Part shown: positions 11,801 through 23,800 of the stretch, one piece after another | How positions within the stretch are numbered: the first letter of the stretch is position 1 | How the letters are laid out: each line of letters starts with the position of its first letter | From: Liolophura sinensis | Taxonomy: Eukaryota; Mollusca; Polyplacophora; Chitonida; Chitonidae | Length of the DNA stretch: 64,000 bases | Reading direction: 5' to 3' | Assembly (NCBI RefSeq): GCF_032854445.1 | Contig: NC_088302.1 | Coordinates: 52,482,046 to 52,546,045 of the forward strand | Program-made: the position numbers and the translations under genes | The notes under the pieces: model-generated | Told to the model about the DNA's origin: nothing | Databases searched by the model: none | The model's input: the letters and a program-made list of their open reading frames with translations, nothing else

Positions 11801-14800
11801 TTCTTTGCGGTGTCAGTACAGGGTGTCCCAGAAGTTGTGCACCATCCTGATTTTCATTTTTTTCTGTGTTTCAGATTTAATACTGATTTTAAATTTTTTC
11901 TCTCTTTCAGAGTTACTTATGACTAATAAACTCACAGTAAAAGAAAGGGTTGAATTGGTTTTTATGTTTGGAAGAGATGGGGCAACATACTGCTCTGTGG
12001 CTCAAGCATTCAACCTCAACCTGGATGATGGGAGACTTCTGGGACATCCTGTATAACAGCTGTATATCCTCTATTTGTACAAGGTGTCAGTACAACAGCT
12101 GTATATCCCCTATTTGTATGAGGTGTCAGTACAACAGCTGTATGTTCCCTATTTGTTTGAGGTGTCAGTATAAAAGCTGTATGTCTCCTATCTGTATGGG
12201 TCAGTATAACAGCTGTATGCCCCCTATTTGTATAAGGTGTTAGTACAACAGCTGTATGTCCCCTATTGTATGAGGTGTCCGTATAACAACTTTATGCCCC
12301 CCATTTGTATCAGGTGTAGGTATAAAAACTGTATATCACCTATTTGTATTAAGTGTCAGTATAATAGCCGTATGTCCCCTATTTGTATGAAGTGTCAATA
12401 TAACAGCAGCAAGTCCCCTATTTGAATGAGGTGTCAGTATAACAGTTGTATGTCCCATATTTGTATGAGGTGTCAGCATAACAACTGTATGTTCCCTATT
12501 TGTATGAGATGTCAGTATAACAGCTGTATATCCCCTATTTGTATGAAGTGTCAGTATAACAGCTGTATGTGCCCTATTTGTACGAGGTGTCAGTATAACA
12601 GCTGTATGTCCCCTATTTGTATGAGGTGTCAGTATAACAGCTGCATGTTTCCTATTTGAATAAGGTGTCAGTATAAAAGCTGTATGTGCCCTATTTGTAT
12701 GGGTCAGTATGTCCCCTATTTGTACAAGGTGTCAGTATAACAGCTGTATGTCCCCTATTTGAATAAGGTGTCAGTATAAAAGCTGTATGTTCCCTATTTG
12801 TATGAGGTGTCAGTATAACAACTGTATGTCCCCTATTTCGATGAGGTGTCAGTATAAAAGCTGTATGCCCCCTATTTGTATGAGGTGGCAGTGTAACAAC
12901 TGTATGTCCCCTATTTGTACAAGGTGTCAGTATAACAGCTGCATGTTCTCTTTTTGTATGAGGTGTCAGTATAACAGCTGTACATCCCCTATTTGTATGA
13001 GGGGTCAGTATAACAACTGTATGTCCCCTATTTGTATAAGGTGTCAGTATAACAGCTGTACATCCCCTATTTGTATGAGGGGTCAGTATAACAGCTGCAT
13101 GCTTCCTATTTGAATAAGGTGTCAGTATAACAGTTGTATGTCCCCTATTTCGATGAGGTGTCAGTATAAAAGCTGTATGTCCCCTATTTGTATGGGTCAG
13201 TATAACAGCTGTATGCCCCCTATTTGTATGAGGTGGCAGTATAACAACTGTATGTCCCCTATTTGTACAAGGTGTCAGTGTAACAGCTGCATGTTCTCTA
13301 TTTGTATGAGGTGTCAGTATAACAGCTGTATATCCCCTATTTGTTTGAGGTGTCAGTATAAAAGCTGTATGTCCCCTATTTGTATGTAAGTATAACAGCT
13401 GTATATCCCCTATTTGAATAAGGTATCAGTATAACAGCTGTATGTTCTCTATTTGTGTAAGGTGTCAGTATAACAGCTGCATGTTCTCTATTTGTTTCAT
13501 GTGTATTTGTATAATAGCTACATGCCCCTTACCTGTTTGAGGTGTCAGTGTAACAGCTACATATGCCCTGCCTGTGGGCTGTCAGTACAACAGTTACATG
13601 TTCCCTGCTTGTTTGAGGTGTCTGTATGAGAATTACGTGTCCCCTATCTGTCTGAGGTGTCTGTATAACAGTTGCGTGTCCCCTATCTGTTTGAGGTGTC
13701 AGTATAACAGCTACATATGCCCTGCCTGTGGGCTGTCAGTACAACAGTTACATGTTCCCTGCTTGTTTGAGGTGTCTGTATGAGAATTACGTGTCCCCTA
13801 TCTGTCTGAGGTGTCTGTATAACAGTTGCGTGTCCCCTATCTGTTTGAGGTGTCAGTATAACAGCTACATATGCCCTGCCTGTGGGCTGTCAGTACAACA
13901 GTTACATGTTCCCTGCTTGTTTGAGGTGTCTGTATGAGAATTACGTGTCCCCTATCTGTTTGAGGTGTCAGTATAACAGTTAAGTGTCTCCTATCTGTTT
14001 GAGATGTCAGTTTAACTGTTACGTGTCCCCTATCTGTTTGAGGTGTCAGTATAACAGTTAAGTGTCTCCTATCTGTTTGAGATGTCAGTTTAACTGTTAC
14101 GTGTCCCCTATCTGTTTGAGGTGTCAGTATAAGTTTCGTGTCCCCTATCTGTTTGAGATGTCAGTATAACTGTTACGTGTCCCCTATCTGTTTGAGGTGT
14201 CTGTGTAACAGTTTCGTGTCTCCTATCTGTTTGAGATGTCAGTTTAACTGTTACGTGTCCCCTATCTGTTTGAGGTGTCAGTATAACAGCTACATATGCC
14301 CTGCCTGTGGGCTGTCAGTACAACAGTTACATGTTCCCTGCTTGTTTGAGGTGTCTGTATGAGAATTATGTGTCCCCTATCTGTTTGAGGTGTCAGTATA
14401 ACAGTTAAGTGTCTCCTATCTGTTTGAGATGTCAGTTTAACTGTTACGTGTCCCCTATCTGTTTGAGGTGTCAGTATAAGTTTCGTGTCCCCTATCTGTT
14501 TGAGATGTCAGTATAACTGTTACGTGTCCCCTATCTGTTTGAGGTGTCTGTGTAACAGTTTCGTGTCTCCTATCTGTTTGAGATGTCAGTTTAACTGTTA
14601 CGTGTCCACTATCTGTTTGAGGTGTCTGTATAACAGTTACGTGTCCCCTATCTGTTTGAGGTGTCTGTATAGCAGTTATGTGTCCACTATCTGTTTGAGG
14701 TGTCTGTATAACAGTTATGTGTTCCCTATCTGTTTGAGATGTCAGTATAACAGTTACGTGTCCCCTATCTGTTTGAGGTGTCTGTGTAACAGTTTCGTGT

Positions 14801-17800
14801 CTCCTATCTGTTTGAGATGTCAGTTTAACTGTTACGTGTCCCCTATCTGTTTGAGGTGTCAGTATAACAGCTACATATGCCCTGCCTGTGGGCTGTCAGT
14901 ACAACAGTTACATGTTCCCTGCTTGTTTGAGGTGTCTGTATGAGAATTATGTGTCCCCTATCTGTTTGAGGTGTCAGTATAACAGTTAAGTGTCTCCTAT
15001 CTGTTTGAGATGTCAGTTTAACTGTTACGTGTCCCCTATCTGTTTGAGGTGTCAGTATAAGTTTCGTGTCCCCTATCTGTTTGAGATGTCAGTATAACTG
15101 TTACGTGTCCCCTATCTGTTTGAGGTGTCTGTGTAACAGTTTCGTGTCTCCTATCTGTTTGAGATGTCAGTTTAACTGTTACGTGTCCACTATCTGTTTG
15201 AGGTGTCTGTATAACAGTTACGTGTCCCCTATCTGTTTGAGGTGTCTGTATAGCAGTTATGTGTCCACTATCTGTTTGAGGTGTCTGTATAACAGTTATG
15301 TGTTCCCTATCTGTTTGAGATGTCAGTATAACAGTTACGTGTCCCCTATCTGTCTGAGATGTCAGTATAACAGTTATATGTCCCCTATCTGTTTGAGGTG
15401 TCAGTATAGCAGTTAGGTGTCCCCTATCTGTTTGAGGTGTCTGTATAGCAGTTACGTGTCCACTATCTGTTTGAGGTGTCTGTATAACAGTTACGTGTCC
15501 CCTATCTGTTTGAGATGTCAGTATAACAGTTACGTGTCCCCTATCTGTTTGAGGTGTCAGTATAGCAGTTAGGTGTCCCCTATCTGTTTGAGGTGTCTGT
15601 ATAGCAGTTACGTGTCCCCTATCTGTTTGAGGTGTCAGTATAACAGTTACGTGTCCCCTATCTGTTTGAGGTGTCTGTATAACAGTTATGTGTTCCCTAT
15701 CTGTTTGAGATGTCAGTATAACAGTTACGTGTCCCCTATCTGTTTGAGATGTCAGTATAACAGTTATGTGTCCCCTATCTGTTTGAGATGTCAGTATAAC
15801 AGTTACGTGTCCCCTATCTGTTTGAGATGTCAGTATAACAGTTACGTGTCCCCTATCTGTTTGAGATGTCAGTATAACAGTTACGTGTCCCCTATCTGTT
15901 TGAGATGTCAGTATAACAGTTACGTGTCCCCTATCTGTTTGAGATGTCAGTATAACAGTTATGTGTTCCCTATCTGTTTGAGGTGTCAGTATAGCTACAT
16001 GCCCAAAACTTAGGCTTGATCTGCAAATTGTCCATGGTGAATCCATGTACCAAGTTTTAAACAACAAACTGTTATGATGAACACAATTTGTTGTAGGTGA
16101 CAACTGATGATTCCATCCAAATCTTCCATTCCGTTCCATTTTTTGAACTCACTTCCATTTTTGTCATTCACTGAATGACAATTAACATAAAAACAACTTC
16201 AACTCAACCAGTCTGTACTACAAATACTCCTATATGAAGTTGGCTACAGATAAATAAATGTCAAACAATAAACATCCCAATATCAAACATCAGAGGTCAT
16301 GATTGATATCCCAGGATAGATATCTTAGTTATGGATATCCCATAATAGATATCATATTGGCCATGTCATTAACAGGAGGTTTCACACAAAGAGTCCAGCA
16401 CATTCACACAGTGTTACAGACAACTTATGTCATATAGCGGATGTATAATATGCTAAATATGTAAAATAACATCATCAAAGACCGGTTTCCTTCAGGTTGT
16501 TAATGCAGTACCTTTTGCCTGTACTCTTCTTGGCCCAAACAGTCCAGCACATTCACACAGCCCAACAGACAACTGACTGGGTACTGTGTGGGGAACTTAA
16601 GCTTAGGATCTGGAACAACAACGGTGTAAATAACACATATACATAAACATATCTGTTTAATAAAACAATCAGTGTTTACATAATTCATGTAGAATACATG
16701 TACACTTCCTTCGTGTTTGGCTGTAGGACTCTTCAAGTTGGGTGGTGTACAATGGCTGCAGGACGGTCTATAATTGATGTAGGACAGTACTGATGGATGC
16801 TGGATGGCAAATGGCATTGACAACTGTAGGACTGTGCACAGTGGCTATAGGATGGTGTATAATTGATGTTGGACAGTACTGATGGATGAGGAATGGCAAA
16901 TGGCATAGACAGCTGTAGGACTGTGTACAGTGGCTATAGGATGGTTTATAATTGATGTAGGACAGTACTGATGAATGAGGGGCGGCAAATGGCATAGACA
17001 GATGTAGGATTAGTGGCTATAGGATGGTGTATAATTGATGTAGGACAGTACTGATGGATGAGGGATGGCAAATGGCATAGACAGCTGTAGGCTTGTGTAC
17101 AGTGGCTATAGGATGGTGTATAATTGATGTAGGACAGTACTGATGGATGAGGGATGGCAAATGGCATAGACAGCTGTAGGCTTGTGTACAGTGGCTATAG
17201 GATGGTATATAATTGATGTAGGACAGTACTGATGGATGAGGGATGGCAAATGGCATAGACAGCTGTAGGACTGTGCATAGTGGCAGCAGGATGGTGTAGA
17301 TGTGTACAATGCACATGGAGACAGATTGGGTGTCGACATTTTACATCAGTCCTTCCATGCCTGCTACATACTGGTTTGAACTTGAGCATAATTCTGAGGT
17401 TGGATAAACAAAGTAACACTTTATGTATGGGAATGTATGTACAACAGCAATTAATGATTTTTCCACTAAAAATTTATATTCAACACAGAAAACATAGACA
17501 TAGACATGTACTATAAATCTTCAACCTTTTCACACGTTTTCAAGGTGTTCATTCAAGCATGTTTATTTATTTATTTGACTGGTGATTTACGTTGTACTCA
17601 AGAATATTCAATATGGCCAGCATTATGATGCAAAAGCCATGGCAAATCTATTCAAGCATATTCTGAAGGCATTATTCTGACTGCATTAATAAAATTATAC
17701 CTTTTGTGAAGCCCTGAAAGTGATCAATCCAGCTACAGTAGTTTTGTCTCCAAAATTCATTTGTTAATGAGCACAAATTGCACTGAAAGTTGATCTTTTG

Positions 17801-20800
17801 TATGAGAAAAACGTTGAGGACTGACTCACCATTGTAGTACTGTCTATAGAACTGTTCAACGTCCTCAATGTCATCTTTCTCGGGGGTCTTGCCAGTGGCA
17901 GCTATCCACAATCGACCCCTGTGGGGGGTGTACCAGGTCCTGCCCTCATGTCTACAGCAAGAGAAAAACAAATCAAAACGTTGTTTATTTGCGCTGCTCT
18001 TTTATGAGATCAACTGTAAGAATGCACCACTTTCACTTTTCACAAGACTTTATACATTAATCAACTTTTAAAGCAAATCGAATGTCCTTATAATGAAAAA
18101 AAAAAAATCCTTAATGGTGTTATAATGAAAAAAAAAATACAGCTTGAAATCATTTTCAAATAAAACGGAAAGACATTGGACATACAGGTAGAAAAAGATT
18201 TGTGAAAGTGAACCTGGCTGCCAACTTACCTTGTGAAGCAGACATATCCCATTGGAAAAATGCCATTTCATCACCAAATGTAATATTCTACTTTATCATT
18301 TACTTAAATAAAAAACAGTAATTTATCTGCTTGAAAAATGCACTTTTGGGGTAACATTTCAGGGCAAATACAGCACCTTTTTAACTGTATCTAAGTGTTC
18401 TTTCAACATGAGAGGGTAAAAGACCAATGAACTTATCAGGCTTACATTTTTATGCCTTTGATGAGAAGTGATGCCCAAGGCTGATGTATACTCAGGCTTA
18501 CTTTTTTATGCCTTTGATGAGAAGTGATGCCCAAGGCTGGTGCACAATCAGGCTTACTTTTTTATGCCTTTGATGAGAAGTGATGCTGAAGGCTGGTGCA
18601 CAATCAGGCTTACTTTTTTATGCCTTTGATGAGAAGTGACGCCCAAGGCTGATGTATACTCAGGCTTACTTTTTTATGCATTTAATGAGAAGTGATGCTG
18701 AAGGCTGGTGCACAATCAGGCTTACTTTTTTATGCATTTAATGAGAAATGATGCTGAAGGCTGGTGCACAATCAGGCTTACTTTTTTATGCCTTTGATGA
18801 GAAGTGACGCCCAAGGCTGATGCACAATCAGGCTTACTTTTTTATGCATTTAATGAGAAGTGATGCTGAAGGCTGGTGCACAATCAGGCTTACTTTTTTA
18901 TGCATTTAATGAGAAGTGATGCTGAAGGCTGGTGCACAATCAGGCTTACTTTTTTATGCCTTTGATGAGAAGTGACGCCCAAGGCTGATGCACAATCAGG
19001 CTTACTTTTTTATGCCTTTGATAAGAAGTGATGCCCAAGGCTGGTGCACAATCAGGCTTACTTTTTTATGCCTTTGATAAGAAGTGATGCCCAAGGCTGG
19101 TGCACAATCAGGCTTACTTTTTTATGCCTTTGATGAGAAGTGATGCCCAAGGCTGGTGCACAATCAGGCTTACTTTTTTATGCCTTTGATGAGAAGTGAC
19201 GCCCAAGGCTGATGTATACTCAGGCTTACTTTTTTATGCATTTAATGAGAAGTGATGCTGAAGGCTGGTGCACAATCAGGCTTACTTTTTTATGCCTTTG
19301 ATGAGAAGTGACGCCCAAGGCTGGTGCAAAATCAGGCTTACTTTTTTATGCCTTTGATGAGAAGTGACGCCCAAGGCTGATGTATACTCAGGCTTACTTT
19401 TTTATGCCTTTGATGAGAAGTGACGCCCAAGGCTGGTGCACAATCAGGCTTACTTTTTTATGCCTTTGATAAGAAGTGATGCCCAAGGCTGGTGCACAAT
19501 CAGGCTTACTTTTTTATGCCTTTGATGAGAAGTGACGCCCAAGGCTGATGTATACTCAGGCTTACTTTTTTATGCCTTTGATGAGAAGTGATGCTGAAGG
19601 CTGGTGCAAAATCAGGCTTACTTTTTTATGCCTTTGATGAGAAGTGACGCCCAAGGCTGATGTATACTCAGGCTTACTTTTTTATGCCTTTGATGAGAAG
19701 TGATGCTGAAGGCTGGTGCACAATCAGGCTTACTTTTTTATGCCTTTGATGAGAAGTGATGCCCAAGGCTGGTGCAAAATCAGGCTTACTTTTTTATGCC
19801 TTTGATGAGAAGTGACGCCCAAGGCTGATGTATACTCAGGCTTACTTTTTTATGCCTTTGATGAGAAGTGACGCCCAAGGCTGGTGCACAATCAGGCTTA
19901 CTTTTTTATGCCTTTGATGAGAAGTGACGCCCAAGGCTGGTGCACAATCAGGCTTACTTTTTTATGCATTTAATGAGAAGTGATGCTGAAGGCTGGTGCA
20001 CAATCAGGCTTACTTTTTTATGCCTTTGATGAGAAGTGACGCCCAAGGCTGATGTATACTCAGGCTTACTTTTTTATGCATTTAATGAGAAGTGATGCTG
20101 AAGGCTGGTGCACAATCAGGCTTACTTTTTTATGGCTTGGATGAGTGAGTGAATGCTTGGGTTTAACATCGTACTTAACAATTTTTCTATCATATGACAA
20201 CGAAGGGGTCCTTAGAGTACATGTAATATGCCTCCTTCTTGCAGGACGAAATTTGCACTATCCCCTTATCGCTGAACGCCAGGGAGGAAGCTACAACTTC
20301 CTCTTTTAAGGTCTTAGGTGTGACCCGACACAGGACTGACCCTGAATCTACCGCCCCCAAAGCGGACGCTCTACCAAGCGAGCCACTGGGGTCTGTCCTT
20401 GGATGAGAAGTGATGCACAAGGCTGATGCATACTCAGACTTACTTTTTTATGCCTTTGATAAGAAGTGATGCCCAAGGTTGGTGCATACTCATGCACATT
20501 CCTTCGTCATTCATCTCCTGTAATTCTCTATCCTGTATTCGTACAGATGACCTCTTATCCACATTACCATTGTCCTCTGACCTTTCACCTTTGACCTTTT
20601 TACTGTAACTACCACCTGGTGGTACAAACTGAAAGCAAAGCAGACAGAAATTTGAACAGTGTCATTCAATATTTACTTGTTCAACAATACATACCTATTT
20701 ATTCAGCCATTTATGCTCAAGAGGAAAAACTGATGTCCTCAATCTATCCTGACAAAATATGTGGGATTTTTCTGTATACTGTTTCCATGATCAGCCCATG

Positions 20801-23800
20801 AGATCAACCTTTCCTGGCCCATTATAAACAACCCTAATCTGCTTCATTGTCTCATTCCTTGTCATATTATCATATTTCAGAAAATTATTTTATCAACATA
20901 TTATTTATATTCTGAAGTGTACATAAAGTAATAACAATGTGTGCCACAAATCAAAAGCAATGAAGAATTGTCTTCAGAAATGTTTTAATCTTTTTTTTTC
21001 ACACTGTTTTCTCCCCAAGAAATGGTACATCAGAAATTATTTTATTGGGTTTCTGACCTACATTATTATGAGCATCAGAAAATCCAAAAACATATCAGAA
21101 CAATCACAGAAACTAACTATTTCAAAAGTTCCAAATGTAGAGAAATGAGGGAGATTCTGATTAAGAAACTAGGCTGACATTATATCAGTTAACTGACATT
21201 ATATCAGTTAACTGACATTATATCACTTAAATGACATATCAGTTAAATGACATTATATCACTTAACTGACATATCACTTAAACATGCCACATACTGCCCA
21301 TTAGATTATTCTAATTCAAATGGTCCATATGGCACAGCCAAAAAAGTCTAAAAAGAATAAATAAAGGTAGTTTTGGGTACAATTTTGCTTGGTGATTAGC
21401 ACGACACTGATTTCATCTCATCATTTATGTTCACTTTGATAACATGAAAAGCCAAAAAAGTCTATATTCTTAACTTTATTACATGCAGATAAGTTAAACC
21501 ATTAACCTACATATACACTTTGCACATACTGTAATTCTTCAACCTTTTCGTACGTTTGCAATGTGTTCATTCAAGCAAATTCTGAGAGCATTACTCTGTG
21601 TAGACTGACAAAATCATACTTTCTGAAAAGCCCTGAAATTGGCCAATCTCACCAATGTAGTTTCGTCTCCAAAATTAAATTAAAAACATGTATAAATTGC
21701 ACTGAAAGTTGCTCTTTCATATGCAAAAAGAATTAGGGTAACTGCTTTTATCAAATGGAATTCACAGAGGACTGTAAAGTGATCAATATCTCTTTCATTT
21801 GTATACCTGATTGTTGTTTAATGTCACACTCAGGAATTTTGCCTTATCTGATGGTTGTCAGTTTACAGGGTGGAGCGAACCAGTGCTCAAGATGAATCTA
21901 TCACCAGTTACTGGAGGACTTTTCTTCATACATCTGACATGTCACATTGCAGGAGGCAAGTCCCATAATCAATATATACCCTAATTTTCGTCCATGGCTA
22001 ATTTGCCCATTTTTCGTGGTTCTGAGAGTTCTATTGATTTTATAAAGGTGTTTTGAGGTTTGTTTGGAACATGGGATAATATTCTGCATTCAGTGCCAAA
22101 AGGAGTATTTTGTTACATTTGTTTGCCTCTAAAAATGTATTCTCATGGGCAAAATTTTAGGTCATCTCATATAGGGAAATCATTCGGCCAAAATAATAGA
22201 GTTTAAAGACCACTGGTTCACACACACATACACAGACAGGTGTTGCGACGTAGCATCATTTTGGGACCAAGAGTCTCAAACTATACACATATTCACCAAC
22301 CTTTGGCGGTAACTGTTCAATGGTTGGGTTCATTATCTCCCCTTGTGCAGCGGACTCTTTCAATGCTTGCTTTGGCCGGGCACCATAATGAACCTGCTGT
22401 ACCACCTCATCGTCCTCGTTGTACATCAGCGAAGAACTGTCATCTACATCAATCACCCGTCTACCGGCAAAATCGAGTGTGATCTTTCTGTCTTTGCGCG
22501 AGGCATGTCTCTTAGAACGAAGTTCTGCTTCTCTCTTCTTAAGTGCAGCTCGATCAGACTTAGACAGCCATTTTGAATTGGAGGCAAAGTAATCTGATTC
22601 ATCATCTATCACTTTTGTCCGGGACACACTGCAAAAAAAAGCACATGCAAGAAAATTTCCCAAAAGATCACAGCAGTAAATGCCACCATGTACAGGCCGT
22701 GAAATCTTGGTGGTTGACGTAACTAAACAATTGGTCACAGGTTTTAAGCCTTGAATAACCAATCGTTCGGTTTCGCCATGACGAAAAAAGACCAATTGTT
22801 CGCTCAAAATGGTTATGTGAACATGTGGTTAATAAAGTCATCTACAGAACTTCTAGCAGATTTTTTCCATTTATTTACTGTAACTTCGGCAAAGCCTATT
22901 AATTTGTGCATAAAGTTGGTTGTATTGCAGTACAATCCTTCATGCACGTCCAGCGAAATCCTCAGCGTACATCAGGGTGGATCAGAAGCCACTATAAAAC
23001 ATATTTGTCATACACACTGAGAATCACATGACTTTCAAGGCCAGACCAACATGTGTTATATTCCTGAGTATTTTTATTTTCTTTGATGATTAATAATTAC
23101 TTGCATAGTTAGCAGCTTGTAGTGTGTGTAATATCCAACTGGCTTATGCAGCCCTCACCACCCCTGTCTATTGAAATGGTTTCTTCAAACAGGGTGAAAT
23201 GATATAACCACTCACACAAGGGAATGTCAACGATGAAGAGCTCATGGAAATTGTTGACTAGTGAAAGTTCAAATTCAGTTCAAATTGAATGTCACCTTTC
23301 TCCACCTACTGCTATTTTCTCAGCCTACTGCTAGCTCAGCAAGAGAACAATACATGACTGGGGAATGCTGCAGCTAGCATGTGTTGTGTACATAACAAAG
23401 GAGACGTAGTGCCAATGCTCACGGCGGGAAAATGTGGCTGTAGGTCGAATAATCCTTTCTTAGCTAAAAGTTTTAATATTTGGTCTTAACACAGAAGCCT
23501 TCTCAGGAGTTACCTATACACCACCTCTTAGTAAGCAGGTAGTTTGTAGGCTGGGCTTGACTACACAAACTGGAGACAGCCCAGATACATGGACCTGATA
23601 AATAAACAGAGCACGGACCTCAACGAAACCTGGTCAGAGCGGAAAGCTGGTGACTGCATTTAATGCATAATGTTCAAGTTCAGTAGAATACATTACAGCA
23701 TGATGACACCAATGACGGATCTCAGGTGTATTAGCGCTTGTTTTTCGCCAACAGACAAGTATTAGAACAACGTGGGAAGAGGTAGCTCTAACAACTGAGA

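Noticed and set aside
11742-16003. CRISPR array
   Set aside because: Units are directly tandem without unique spacers, and the window is clearly animal DNA. The same applies to the other arrays.
15036-16139. 367-codon minus-strand open frame (TSQTDRGHVTVIL repeats)
   Set aside because: It is a by-product of the 39-bp period (13 codons) and lies inside TRIP4 intron 10; the opposite strand is equally open, and the start region matches no protein.
22256-22807. 183-codon minus-strand open frame as a separate gene
   Set aside because: Its middle is TRIP4 exon 7 (22301-22628); the ends are read-through into introns.
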